In this document: positions 11,301 to 23,400 of the stretch, one piece after another
Position numbering within the stretch: position 1 is the first letter of the stretch
Layout: each line of letters starts with the position of its first letter
NCBI GenBank assembly: GCA_030248215.1
Contig: JASANG010000935.1
Location: forward strand, 1 to 64,000
Direction of reading: 5' to 3'
DNA: 64,000 bases
Origin: Enoplolaimus lenunculus
Lineage: Eukaryota; Nematoda; Enoplea; Enoplida; Thoracostomopsidae
Notes under the pieces: generated by a model
Databases searched by the model: none
What the model was told of the DNA's origin: nothing
The model's input: the letters and a program-made list of their open reading frames with translations, nothing else
Translations under genes and position numbers: made by a program

Positions 11301-11557
11301 TAATATACTTGAACTATGGATGTCAGCGCTATCCGTTATTTGAAACGCTTTTCGCATTTTCAAACGCCATCATTCAAACGGCATTGTTGCACGCGAAGAA
11401 ACTCAAAGAAATTTGCTCGTGTAGCAACTTTGCTGAATGTCATGTTAGCATTTATCAAAACGCTATTTCAGCATAAACACCGCTGCGTTTAAAACGCAAA
11501 TATGAAACAATTTTTGACACGATTCCTTATAAAATCAAGCGACGGATGTTTTGTGTG

Positions 11558-11807
11558 CACTGTAAATTCCAACGAGTTGATTAATCAATTCAGCTTGTGA
11601 GTTGGTTCCTTTTGAATTAATCTCAGTAAACATTAACTCATTTTGAGTTGAGTTGACTTTAACTCTGAGTTTAGTTGACTCTAGGATGGGTTGGTTATTT
11701 AACTCAGAATGAATTGAATCAACTTAAAATTTTAAGTTCTGGTAGTCTTACAGACTGAATGATTCAACTCGTTCTGAGTTAAAATCAACTCACTGAAATT
11801 TACAGTG
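11558..11807. mobile_element. CACTGTAAATT-family MITE
   Basis: Complete copy, CACTGTAAATTCCAACGAG to GAAATTTACAGTG. The dinucleotide flanks are TG, so the TA site has been altered. Confidence 0.8.
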
Positions 11808-12173
11808 TGATATATTATTAAACGTACATATCATTCATTCAACTTACGACGTTTGCCATTATATATTTTCACACAAAATTTGCCTGATAACACAGAAACC
11901 AAGACGTAGCCAAGGGTTAAATTATCACATTGCTTTAGATCTGAATCGTTTAAAAACAGATTAACTTAATGCTTTATTCTTTCATAGGAATGCCTTTTTC
12001 ATATGACAATTTAACAAATATATACCTTTGTTTTAAGTTTTTTGTGTTAAGCTTGAAGTACTTTGCTGGTTCTACGATTTTAGCACACGATGTGAAAAAT
12101 ATTTTGTGTATTTTACCAGATTTCAGATCAGCGTTGTTCATCAGCCATATTCGCCACTGGGCCGTGTAGCACT

Positions 12174-12830
12174 GGCCCATGTATAGAACAGGGCCGGATC
12201 ATTTTCCGACGGTAATAGAGTCAGTTTAAGCGTTAGACTTACTTTTTTGCATAGGCTTAGGCTTAGGCTTAGGCTTAGACTTAGGCTTAGGCTTACGCTT
12301 ACGCTTAGGCTTAGGCTTAGGCTTAGGCTTAGACTTAGGCTTAGACTTAGGCTTAGGCTTAGGCTTAGGCTTAGGCTTAGGCTTAGACTTAGGCTTAGAC
12401 TTAGGCTTAGGCTTACGCTTAGGCTTAGGCTTAGGCTTAGGCTTAGACTTAGGCTTAGGCTTACGCTTACGCTTAGGCTTAGGCTTAGGCTTAGGCTTAG
12501 GCTTAGACTTAGGCTTACGCTTACGCTTAGGCTTAGGCTTAGGCTTAGGCTTAGGCTTAGGCTTAGGCTTAGGCTTAGGCTTAGGCTTAGGCTTAGGTTT
12601 AGGCTTACGAATATGCTTATCCGTCGCACTTATCGCCAGTTTAGGTTTTGCAAACAAGCGAACTGCGATCGCAGTAAATTTTAAAAATTTGCGCAAAAGC
12701 AGATTAAACGTACTTTTGCTTCAGTTTCAAATTTCAATATTCGACGATATGAAATTATTAAACACTGTTTGTCCACTGCGGTCAAATGTATAGGTTTTAT
12801 ACTAAACATAAAAACCTGTTCTATGGTTGG
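12174..12830. mobile_element. TTAGGC-core TIR element with long telomeric array
   Basis: Starts GGCCCATGTATAGAACAGGG and ends with a worn CCTGTTCTATGGTTGG. Between them, 12247-12610 is an array of about 60 hexamers: mostly TTAGGC with interspersed TTAGAC and TTACGC variants. The long frames across it on both strands (poly Leu-Arg, Lys-Pro, Leu-Ser) are by-products of the hexamer. It is the largest telomere-like array in the window. Confidence 0.85.
12247..12610 (+). repeat. Interstitial telomeric array (TTAGGC)n
   Basis: About 60 tandem hexamers read TTAGGC on the plus strand. The variants TTAGAC and TTACGC recur in short patterned runs, which suggests slippage or unequal exchange after insertion. 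TTAGGC is the known telomere repeat of nematodes. Both sides are the end sequences of a transposon, so this is not a simple telomere fusion point. Confidence 0.9.
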
Positions 12831-13037
12831 TATCATAAATCACCAAGACTGGTACAAATAAAACTGCGAACCCAAAAGTCCTGGTTCAATCTTAACATTT
12901 TAGGCCATTCGCCCCTATCGGTAAAACGCTATTAAATCCACCCACGCCAACAATGATAAGACTTAATATTCCCTTGCATTTTGTCTTGTCGTCATTTGAC
13001 CAGCGCCTGCGGAACCATCTCCCAAAACCCCCAACTA

Positions 13038-13292
13038 CACTGTAAAATTCCAATGAGTTGATTAATCAATTCATCTAGCGAGTTGGTTATTTCTGAATTA
13101 ATTCCAGTAAACGTTAACTCACTCTGAGTTGATCTGATTCTTAATCTGAGAGTTGAGTTGTCTCTGGGTGAATTGGTTAATTAACTCAGAATGAATTGGA
13201 TCAACTCAAAATTCTGAGTTCTGATAGTCCTAACTCAGACTGAGTGATTCAACTCATTCTGAGTTAAAATCAACTCACTGAAATTTACAGTG
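13038..13292. mobile_element. CACTGTAAATT-family MITE
   Basis: Complete, with TA on both sides: CACTGTAAAATTCC to GAAATTTACAGTG. Confidence 0.85.
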
Positions 13293-13514
13293 TATGGAGA
13301 TACGACCCTTGTGAGTCCATCTTGGAAAACTTTGTTTCTCAGACCACGAAGTTATAAAGCTGTGAAACGTTTAATCGGGAGTTCTCCTTGGATCTCTACT
13401 GGGAGTCCCGATTACCCAAACGCCGGCTTTGCTTTTGATTATGCAGAAACGTGAATTCTATAACGCTAGTTAAACCAATAAATCATCGTAGTTGAACCAT
13501 AACGCTAAGACCTA

Positions 13515-13774
13515 CACTGTAAATTCTGATGTGTTGATTAATCAACTCAGAGAGTGAAATAGTCATTTCTATAGACATTTCAGAATGAATAACAAAAAAC
13601 ATCAACTCGCTCTGAGAGCTGACTTATAATTCCGGGTGAGTTGATTACTTACCTCGAAATGAGTTCAAACAATTCAAAATAGTGAGTTCTGAACGACGTA
13701 ATTCATAGCTCAACACCACTGACTGGATTCAACTCTCATTCTGAATTGAAATCAACTCACTGAAATTTACAGTG
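13515..13774. mobile_element. CACTGTAAATT-family MITE, diverged
   Basis: Both ends are intact (CACTGTAAATTC and GAAATTTACAGTG) but the body is more diverged than its neighbours. It lies about 95 bp beyond the stop of the small Cys-rich gene. Confidence 0.75.
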
Positions 13775-13869
13775 ATAAGAGTAATTTTACAAAACTTAAA
13801 AGTTGCAAAAATTTTCAATTGTTCAAATATATTTAAAAAACACCAAGTATTTGAATTTTGCAATTATTT

Positions 13870-15023
13870 TCATCCGCAATCACTCATTGTATTTTCTTCT
13901 TGATATTTGAAGCAACAATACCGATCGTCATTGTGTGAAATTGACGCATCCTCAGGGTTGACCGATTCAGCATCAATATTGAGTGCATTTTTCAAATACG
14001 CACGATATCCTTTGCAGAAACCGGTACAGTAATCCGATTGACTGCACTGAAATAGCTGTACAACCCTTGATTTCATGACCAATCGTTACCCATCCCTTAC
14101 CGGCAAGGACGTCCTGCGCTCAACCCGTCCCCGTAAATATGTCTTGTGAACAATTTCGCCCAAATTCCTCTCATGGACAATCGTCTCCGAATTGCTCTCA
14201 TGGACAGCCTCTTTTCTGACATGGCAAGCAACACCGGATGGAGGGCGTATGGAAGGGGCACCATCGTCAACGAACAGCTTCGCAATCATGGCAGATAATT
14301 TTTATTAAAAAATTCTAAGTATAAGAAAAAGGTCTCCCAGCCGTTTTTGAAAATGTTCTCAATCTCTCTACTACTAATTTTGTTTATGCCGTGACAAAAC
14401 CGCAACGTCCGCTGGGTACATTCTTTCCCACACAGGACTCCGAATGCAGCCGGCCAATATTACTCTGAGGACGTACTTACAGTAGTAATTCGTAAGCCTA
14501 CACTGCAAAAAATGGCGAGTCAAATTGACTCTATCCGATATAGACTTTTCGGGACTACACAAACTGAATCAAATTCGACTAGGGTAGAGTCAAAATTCGA
14601 CACACTGAATCGCACGTTTGACTCTGGCGGAGTCGAATTTTGACTCAGTTTGTGTAGTCCGGGAAAGCCTATATCGGAGACACTCAATATGACTCACCAT
14701 TTTTTTGCAGTGTAACGTTTCGCTTAAAGATAAGCCTAAAAGTTTAGTCCTAAACCTAAGCAAAAAAATTTGTGTGAATCTAAAAGCTTACTGTATTATA
14801 TACTGCCGAATATACAAGAATGCGGATCCCAACTCAAAGTAACATGAAACCATGTACCAATTAACATATATGCACTGTTGTACTGATGAATATTACAAAC
14901 CTCAGGTTCTTCATGGCAAACTCCATCCGAATGGCAGTGTCCATGACTTGTGTGCGATGAAATAATTGCTAACAACGCAATTGCAACACACGTTAACGAA
15001 TAAACTGCAATTCGTCGTCGATC
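13870..15023 (-). CDS. Small cysteine-rich secreted or single-pass protein
   Basis: Two minus-strand exons, 15023-14901 and 14046-13870 (TGA), join in phase 0 to give 99 residues. The first codes for DRRRIAVYSL and a hydrophobic run to AIISS, then HGHCHSDGVCHEEPE. The second begins CSQSDYCTGFCKGY and ends YCCFKYQEENTMSDCG. The basic residues before a hydrophobic segment fit a signal peptide or a signal anchor, and the rest is extracellular with nine cysteines. The start is unclear: an in-frame ATG lies at 15050, ahead of the splice acceptor, so either translation starts there or another 5' exon exists. The family is not recognised. The intron holds a CACTGCAAAAAA-type MITE. Confidence 0.6.
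14501..14712. mobile_element. CACTGCAAAAAA-family MITE
   Basis: Full copy with TA on both sides. CACTGCAAAAAATGG pairs with the terminal CCATTTTTTTGCAGTG, and CTCTGGCGGAGTC marks the middle. It lies in the intron of the small Cys-rich gene. Confidence 0.85.
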
Positions 15024-15570
15024 CTGAAAAATATACATATTTATATACAATTTTTTGCCGCATGCACTTTCAGGTACGTCCGGTTATTTGTGTTCCGGTA
15101 CGTTAATATAAAACATGGTATATGCGCACTTTAAAGTATTCTAGTCAACATGGTTGCAACATTTGCAACTCAAACATCCCAAACTGCATCAGTCAGGTTT
15201 GTAATAAAATCCCGAAATCTATATATTAAAGCTGTAACGCTCTACATACGTATTTTGGGCAACTTTCCAGATTACTTTGCTTACAATTAATTCTTAAACA
15301 CAAACGTAATTGTTCTATGAACAGAAAATATGCGTGAATATGTCGTGTACTCTCTAACTTTTGCGCATTGCGCAAAACCAGCTGCCTAGTGATGGTAAAA
15401 GTTGAAACAACGCCGAATCAAAGGTGAAAGTTTTTAAATTGTGTCTGCCCAAAATGAAATTATTCGTCAGCTTCAGTAACGTTAAATATTCCAAATGAAT
15501 ATGCAAAACATTAGATTATTTGGCTTTTCTTTACATTATCAATGGCTTATTCATACGCTTTTAGGCTTTT

Positions 15571-15753
15571 GGTCCATGTAAAGATCAGAGGCGGAACGTT
15601 TTTCTGTGGAACTAAAGAAAGAGTAAGCTTAAACTTTAGGCTATTTTTTGCTTGGCTTACACTTAGGAATACGCTCATTCTTACGCTTAGGTTTAGACTT
15701 AGGCTTAGAAATATGCTTATAATACTGTTCCGCCCCTGTTCTTTACATTGGCC
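15571..15753. mobile_element. TTAGGC-core TIR element with 8-bp duplication
   Basis: Ends GGTCCATGTAAAGATCAG and CTGTTCTTTACATTGGCC. The 8-bp duplication AGGCTTTT at 15563-15570 and 15754-15761 is perfect. The core has TTAGG hexamers separated by AATACGCTCATTC and ends AATATGCTTATAATACTG. About 180 bp, non-coding. Confidence 0.9.
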
Positions 15754-16544
15754 AGGCTTTTCAATAGAAATTAGGCTTTTAAAAGCAAATCGAACCTGTC
15801 TGCGAATGTTTACACGGAATCGCTAAAATGTATATTTCGTGAAAAATTGATATAAACATACATATTGTCTTTATTCTAAAAATCCTTAAGAAATGAACAA
15901 AGTGTATAATTCACTCACCATTTTTTGACTTTGCAAGCGCTGTCGTTAATTTGGATTTATATTTCTTACAGTACAAAAATTGTCTTAAAAGTATTTAAAT
16001 TGAACTTTGCGTTAAAGCTGAGTATAAGCACAAAACGGGCAATTTGAAACGAACACTACGGGTAAGAAAAGTGTGGCGCGGGTAACCTGCGGGTAAACAA
16101 TTTCAAAGCGCGAGTAAAAATTTGTGATTGTTTACCCGCCTTAAATTTTGATATATAACAATCTTTAAACCATATAATGTTGAAAAACTAGAGTTTTAAA
16201 CTGTTTTCACCGTATGAGTGGTGCTATGAAATCGAAAAAAACTGTGGTTTTTGAATTGCAACAACAATATATCTTATTCAATTTGCTCATATTCTTTGCG
16301 TTCCTATAGAGGTTACACTTTTTTGGCTTGGAACAATATCGGTATATCGGAATTTTACAGTGTAAACTCAACACTGTAAATGGCATAGTCTTAGGCTTAG
16401 GCTGTTATGTTTGGAATAGTCTTTGGATTAAACACAGATTATATCTTAAATGACCCTTGGGCTAAATCTTAGGCTTAAAGTTTTGGCTTGTGCTTAGGCT
16501 TGGGCTTAGATTTAGGCCTAGCTTTAGGCTTACACTTTAGACAC

Positions 16545-16965
16545 AGCTCCTTCGACCATATCCCGAAATTTCACAATCTCACCGATATTCCGGAATCCCA
16601 AAATCCCACCATCGACCATATCCTAAAATCCCGCGTTCGACCACATCCCGAAATCTCAAAATCCCAAATCCTACCTACGACCATATCTGGAAATCCCAAA
16701 ACCCCAATTCACACCTTCGACCATATCCCAAAACCCCACTTTCGACCATATCCCGAAATCTCAAAATCCCTAAATCCTACCTGCGCCCATATCCTGAAAT
16801 CCCAAAATCCCTTTTGACCATATTCCGGAATCCCAAAATTCCGTTTTCGACCGTATCCCGAAATCTTGAAATCCCCAAATACCACCTTCGACCATATCCC
16901 GAATCCCAAAATACCACCTTCGACCACATTCCGAAATACCAACATCGCACCTTCGACAGTATATA
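16545..16965. repeat. Minisatellite, CGACCATATCCCGAAATC unit
   Basis: About thirteen degenerate units of roughly 30-35 bp, each with CGACCATATCC and AATCCCAAAAT. The frames across it on both strands are by-products. The preceding 16380-16545 holds scattered TTAGGC-like hexamers. From 15754 to 16380 there is AT-rich spacer without a recognisable gene. Confidence 0.85.
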
Positions 16966-17236
16966 GTGTAACAATAATGCACTTCTGGGTCTGGTAGAAA
17001 ATCTGCTGGAGTTTCAGTCAATTTCGGTAGTCAAATTTTGCAGTTTTACGAATTATATTTGTTTAGTGCGTTTCGTTTTAACTTTTTATACAGTTTCTAA
17101 GGAAAAAATCACCGAGGTTTCGTAAAAAAACAATAAACCAAAGATTATACAACACCTACAGATATTTTTTAAAATTAACACATCAAATATCGCTTGCCTA
17201 AACCGTCCGGCAGCGTGCATCATTATGCGGTATCGT

Positions 17237-17675
17237 ACCGTAGTCTCTAGTTAGATGGGAAAGACTGATAATTATTTAGCCTTTCCTTAAGGCCCCACCT
17301 TGTTATTCGGTTGCGAACTGTTATATATTTTTTACCCGCCGTCCGGCAGCATTCGTTACTGATATATATCTGGTATCGCAACGAATTAAACGTTTGTCTT
17401 GTATCGAATGCTTGAGTGATTACAGGGTATACTTACGAATGTATTTTCAAAACTTAATATGCTTTAAATCTGTGAACTAAATGTTATTTGGTCCTGGAGT
17501 GATTTATGTATATACTACTTATACAAACAATTAAGGATAATTGACATTTATGGACCCGAATTAAGGTTTAGTGACTATCCGCTTACAAAATCTTATTAAG
17601 GATACGGACTCCACCTGATTGAGACTCCAAATGGGGATCCCTTTCATTACCCTCCTCTTATTCGGGTCACTACAG
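17237..17675. mobile_element. CTGTAGTGACCC-family element, old copy
   Basis: The left end is worn (CCGTAGTCTCTAG); the right end is CTTATTCGGGTCACTACAG followed by TA. The internal blocks GGATACGGACTCC and GACTCCAAATGGGG identify it. Confidence 0.65.
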
Positions 17676-18010
17676 TACGTGTGTAACTCTCGTACGATAC
17701 CGCATCGTGACGCCCGGTGGCGATGGCGCCGGACGTTGACGGACGTTATGAAAAGTATATATAGGGCCGTCCCAAACTCAGCGCATTGTGTATTTATTTC
17801 GTGTTCAGAATTTGAGGGTCCCATGTTTAATAATTATAGAATCCTGCCTACTAGGATGCAGGATCCCTTTGATACTAGAACATTATTGAAAATATGACAG
17901 TTGGACACTGAAGACCGGAGACTGAGACATTGGAAGACTGGAGCACTGGAGCGTTCTCAGTGGACAGATCCCATTAACATATTAGCGTATGGCGCTGTAG
18001 AAGGGTCCAT

Positions 18011-18219
18011 GGCCAATGTAAAGAACAAGGGCGCAACAGTATTATAAGCATATATAATTCTAAGCCTACGCCAAATCCTAGCCTAAAACCTAAGCGTAAG
18101 AATGAGCATATTCCTAAGTCTAAACCTAAGCCATGCAAAACAATTAGTCTGAAACTTTCAAAGCTTACTCTATTGCAGTCCCACAGAAAAACGTTCCGCC
18201 CCTGATCATTACATGGGCC
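18011..18219. mobile_element. TTAGGC-core TIR element, reverse orientation
   Basis: Starts GGCCAATGTAAAGAACAAGG and ends CCGCCCCTGATCATTACATGGGCC. The core has GCCTAA-type hexamers, the complement of the others, consistent with an inverted copy. Confidence 0.8.
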
Positions 18220-18486
18220 GGGTGGGTCCACTTTATACAGCTTTTAACTGTATTCTTTAAAATAACCATTTTTATTAATATTTCCGTAGCTTTTCGCGAG
18301 CATAAGCGTTTACTTATGAATATTAAAAATTTCCTAAAACGTAAACAACAAAACTTTTTACACCGCTTTGAAATATTAATACCGTTTTGCTGTTTCTTCG
18401 ATACGGACGCACCCAAAAAATATCAAACTTTTAGGTAAACTGTAGTATTTAAGTATACTTTTCTAATAACAACCATCGCACTATTA

Positions 18487-18692
18487 AACAGCGGCAGATC
18501 CAACAAATTTCTGACGGATTGGGGACGCTGCCAAAAGTTATGAAACGCAATTTATACTGTATGCTATATAATATGCGGAAATTTTCTGAGGATAAAAAAT
18601 TGCAAGGTAAGGTACCTTATCATTGTAACACAAAAAATTTTCCAACGAGGGGGCATACGTCCCTTCTCTGAATCCGCTAGTGCTATTAGATT
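18487..18692. mobile_element. GGCGGATCC-ended repeat copy
   Basis: Shares blocks GCAGATCC, AAAAGTTATGAAACGCAAT and CACAAAAAATTTTC with 58300-58490, ending GAATCCGCTAGTG here and GGATCCGCTAATG there. It may be a distant relative of the CAGTGGCGGATCC hAT group. Confidence 0.5.
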
Positions 18693-18920
18693 GTCAAAGC
18701 AAATTATACCTTTCAGTGAATACAATTAGTCAAATGAAGTCACAAGGTACGAAATTTCTAGTGTAAACGTTTCTATAACGCGTTTGCATACGTAAGTAGT
18801 TTTAAAATTAAAGTGGATAAAAAATTATCTTGTCTATACTGTTTTTCAAATTTTTGTTTACATTTGAATACGTGGGTGAAAATCAATGAGCAATGAATAC
18901 TGCGCAATCATCAAAGAGAT

Positions 18921-19053
18921 GGCCCATGTTACTTTTAGGGCCGTCCAGGTTTCTGGAGGGTCTGGAAAAGAGTAGGCATACATTCTAGACTGCATTTTGT
19001 TTCGGTTTAGGAATACGCTTACTTTACTGTTAGGCCTAAAAGTAACATTGGCC
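18921..19053. mobile_element. TTAGGC-core TIR element, minimal copy
   Basis: GGCCCATGTTACTTTTAGGG to CCTAAAAGTAACATTGGCC, 133 bp. The telomeric core is reduced to a few TTAGG-like words. Confidence 0.75.
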
Positions 19054-19607
19054 AGAGTTTATAACCATTTTCTTCCGAAATGCGCAGTATTCGTCCCAAA
19101 ATGGCCCGTTCTTCGAGAAGCCTTGTGAGTTTCTCGTAATATCTTGTGGTCCAATAACAAATTTTGAATTTTAAAATGTCAATTTTAAGACCACGAGGCG
19201 GAACCATCGAAGCACCGTTGGCAGAACATTTAATTAAAAGCTGAAATGAAAAATATATACCTATGCAAACAAAAGGGTCTGAACATAATCCCAGGTCCAG
19301 GACGAGTTGTCAGGGATCCATCAAATTACGCTTCACAAATTGCTATATCATTTTTACTTTGGTACGAATCACGACTGAAATCAAGCTCATTATATTTTAT
19401 ATAGAATCCCGTCTGTTTCCAGTGATACGCCGCTATCTACTCACAGATGCAATTGCCCAACCAAACAGTATTTACTGTTGCAAATAATATTTTCAAAAAC
19501 TTAGGTACAAATACAGAACATGCCGTTGCACAAAATGAAGCCGGGCATCCTTTGTCCAAGTTTTTAGAAAACAAATAGGCCAGCACGATGTAAACAATGG
19601 AAAGTTT

Positions 19608-19895
19608 GGCCAATGTACAGTAGGACCGTACAACACTAGTATATACAAATTACTAAGTCTGAGTGTAAAGGATGAGCATATACATAAGCCATAAGTTTAA
19701 GTTTAAGTCCGAAGCGCTCGTTTGCCGAACACCCCGGTTTTTATTAAAAGGATAAATCACATTTACATCTACGAAAGCAATTATATAAACCAAAGAAGGC
19801 AACAACATATTATAAATAATCTAAAGGTTAAAACTTACTCTATTGTGATTGCAGCTCAGCAGAGAAACGGTCCGCACCTGATCTTCATATGAGCC
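19608..19895. mobile_element. TTAGGC-core family member with 8-bp duplication
   Basis: The duplication GAAAGTTT at 19600-19607 and 19896-19903 is perfect. The left end is GGCCAATGTACAGTAGGACC and the right end GATCTTCATATGAGCC. The core is diverged, with only a few GCCTAA-like words and an extra AT-rich segment at about 19720-19830. Between 19054 and 19607 I see no gene. Confidence 0.75.
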
Positions 19896-20077
19896 GAAAG
19901 TTTAATCTACAAGCCGGTATTTAAGTGAAACGACTAAACAATGTGCTGTTGCAAGCTTTAGACTTCCAACGCAAGTCTTGGAAAAACATGAGAAAATTCT
20001 ACTTCAGTAAAACTTTCTAACCCCCGCATAACAACTTATCGACCGACCTCTTACTAATCCGCTCTTACCGTAAATAA

Positions 20078-20398
20078 CAGGGTGCAACCGGAGGTGAAAA
20101 TGCCGGAGCCGGAGGTAACGAAACTTGTCGGAGCCGGAGGTGAGGCGAAATTACGTAGTAAAATGATGGTTAAATAGTCAATTTTAGCCAATATCTGCAA
20201 TATGTTGTAAAGTTGTTTGGTTTTACGCTAATTTCATGGCGAAATTTCGGAAATTCTTTCCTGAAAATTGTGACAAAAGTAAAACGATACGCGCTAAACA
20301 GATAATTTTACTACCGAAATTGCCGGAACCTCCGGCAAAAATTCTACCGGAGCCGGAGACCGATTTTCTGCCGGAGCCAGACATCCGGTTGTACCCTG
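20078..20398. mobile_element. hAT-like element, CAGGGTGCAACCGG family
   Basis: TIRs CAGGGTGCAACCGGAGG and CCGGTTGTACCCTG with a perfect 8-bp duplication GTAAATAA (20070-20077, 20399-20406). The body is rich in GCCGGAGCCGGAGG words near both ends. Its right end is about 30 bp from the stop codon of the RPUSD3-like gene. Confidence 0.9.
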
Positions 20399-20429
20399 GT
20401 AAATAAGTAGAATAATACAGCAAACAGCT

Positions 20430-23400
20430 TTAATTTTGCACATTTTCTGCACAATAACTTGCATTCAATAACTCTTCACTCGTAAATTTATATTCTTCTG
20501 GAACAGTCATACCAAGTTTACTGATCAAATGCTCGAAATGATCTGGAATTGGAGCCCGAACTGGAAACGCGGCATTTTTAATCCTCGGTTGTCCACGCTC
20601 GCGTCTTCTTAACAAATTTATTTCGTAAATGTGAAAATACATCGGCAGTTGTCTGTATTGTCGCAGCGATAATCGAAGTCGATTGATAAATTCCAACGGA
20701 ACGTACTAAAACTAGTGTTGAAGCTGAACAGATATATCGGTATCGATAAAATTTGGGTGCAGGTTTTGTTGACGTCCGGCACCGTACGGAAATAACTCAC
20801 GTACGATAACGTATGGTACGAACGGTGGCGGACGGCACCCGTACGGCGACACACGGCGCCGGACGTCAAATATCAAGCAACCCAAACTCTACCACAAACT
20901 TATTATCTCATACTGATACACTGCAACCACGTAATTGCTGCTTCGAAACTGTCAATTCCTACATGCAAGACGCTACCGGGACTTCGGTTATAATGTAGGG
21001 TTCACAATAACACAAAACTTATAAAGACAACGAGAACGACATATCCTAGGGTTGAATTAAAAATTTTGGTAGTATCCAGCTTAGGTTTAAAGCCACTTGT
21101 TCAATTAGTCACGATAAAAATAAAATATATTTAATTAGTATAATATAAACCTTGAAAATCAGCAAAAATAAATCATCAAAGGTAGATTTGGCTTCCATGG
21201 ATAAGGAAAATCTAAAACACTGCAGATTATCTTCGACAAAGGTTATTTCACTAATAATACGGCAAAAAATAAAAAAAAAATGAAGTTTCGGTGATATGTA
21301 TTTTTCACTTTCCGGTTCCGGTACTTCTTAATTCCGGGTGCAACATGCTGCGCAACACCCCAACACAATCCAAAACTACTGCCTCTGCGGCACTCGCGTC
21401 TTACTAAACCAAATCTAGGTCAATTCTGGTGATAATAATTGGGGCTAAACAAAGATATCGTACCGGTTGTTCCCCAGGAACTCGTGTACCCGGTTTAACA
21501 GAAACAAATCGATCAAACAAACGTGCCACTCGTGCCAGGTAAATATCATCGTTCATAAGCGGTGCACCAAGCATGGTTAGGTATACTCTTGCAGATTGTC
21601 GTACAACTACAAACGAAAAAAATCATCAATACGAATCCAACAAAGTTCGGCAATATGTATTTTCATTTTTAAGCAATAAGATTTTTAAATACCGTGATAT
21701 AAAAATCAATATTTTTTTATTTCAGGTGAGAAATCTCAGAACAGACGTCGGGACGAAATATATTAACGTATTAAAAATTATACGACTGGCATTGCGTTGA
21801 TATTTTGAAACAAATTATAGATCTATCTGAAATTTGCAACATACAGGATTCAGATTCGGTTTCGGCAAATTAGCATTGGATTCAAATTAGGATTCGGTCA
21901 AATCGTGGATTCGGTGCCACCCTGATACACAACGCAAAATCTCCACAAGACTGAAGAGCGCTCTTGGACTGGAGTCAAAGGTCCAGTGATCCACCGGCGA
22001 TGACAAACAACCTCCCGCTCTGAGAGTCCGAAATACAACACTTAGCTTTAAATCAGATCTCTGTTGAAAATAATCAGAGAAGAAACAGATGAACTAATAT
22101 AAAACATACAAGTATTAAACGCAACATCAACTAATGAATACTGATTTTGATGTCTGTCCAATACACGAAACGATATTACATCTGCACTGTAGCGCCGTTT
22201 ATTCAACTGAGATTTAGTCACTTTTGATGTGTTTGGTTCGACAAAAGCCTGAAACAAATTTATTGAATCAAAAACACATTCAGACGCTAAAAACAAAGCA
22301 CGAAAAGGATAAAAATGTTAAAATACGAAATTACCCCTGTTGTTTAAAGAATGTAAATGCAAACAGACCAGTTTGTATCGGGTGAACTGGCATTGCATAA
22401 TATTGATTCAAATATAAATATTACGTAATGAATAACTTAAACAAAGAAAGAAAGAAAAAAAGAAAGAAAGAAAAAAGAAAGAAAGAGACAAACAAACGAA
22501 CAAACAAACCAAAAACAAAGTGTGACGAACAACCAAGAAATCAACCAACAAAAGCGCCGTTTAAAAGTAGAAGTTAAAACATATGTTGAGTTGAAGCCTA
22601 CTATAATTGCATAATATACACGGAAAATTTAAAAAACAAAACACAAACCAGGGTGCAACCGAAATTACCATTTGCCGGAACCGGAATTTGAAAAATACCA
22701 CAAACGGAACCGGTAAAGGAAAAGCTGGCTTCTCCACAGCGGGGGGGCCAGCACTTTTCGAAATTTCCATTTTCCCCCCGGCGAAAATGTTGCTGCCCCC
22801 CGGCGAATTTTCGGCCGCCCCCCAGCCAATTTTTTTGCTGGGGCCCCCCAGGACTTTTCTAAGCCAAAAATTTTCAATGTTAAAACATAAAGACCTGGAC
22901 GTTTTTTGAGGCGAACATTCGGCAAAATGTGATTTCATATTACGCTGAGTACTCATAATTTTTTAATAGCGTTACAAATACCGGTAGTAACTAGTACAAT
23001 GAAATAATGAACTGAAAAAAGCACAATTATATAAAGACCGTTTCAGGGCATACAGCATTCGAAAGTACCTTGCAGCAACAAGTTCAACCCGCCTCAGCCT
23101 TTATATAAACTGAAGCTGTGACTAATATATAAAACATATGTTAATCACAGCTTCAATTATAGATTATCTATATTTTATATAATTGTGCTTCTTTCAACTT
23201 CTGGTAAAGTTGTCAGTAATATTAGTTAAAATTATTGTTATTAGCGTTTGTGAGGAATTTTTGTCATGTTGAGCGATGAGTAATCTTCAGTTGAGTTGGA
23301 AACACGGTCTAGAATAAAAAAATGGTCCAAAAAGTCGGCTTGCAAAATTTTAAGCCTGCTCACAGGAAACGACCCCGGCGGAAATTTTCAAGCTGTGGAG

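Noticed and set aside
12247-12610. Chromosome end or fusion point
   Set aside because: The array is bounded by transposon end sequences and several similar elements are nearby, so a transposon origin explains it better.
12141-12696. Long frames with Leu-Ser, Lys-Pro and Leu-Arg runs on both strands
   Set aside because: They are translations of the TTAGGC hexamer in different frames, not genes.
14086-14289. Minus-strand frame with SETIVHERNLGEIVHKTYLR
   Set aside because: It lies in the intron of the small Cys-rich gene whose exons already join in phase. Two overlapping minus frames are equally open and none has a good acceptor.
16709-17021. Gly/Phe/Trp-rich minus-strand frames
   Set aside because: Products of the CGACCATATCC minisatellite.
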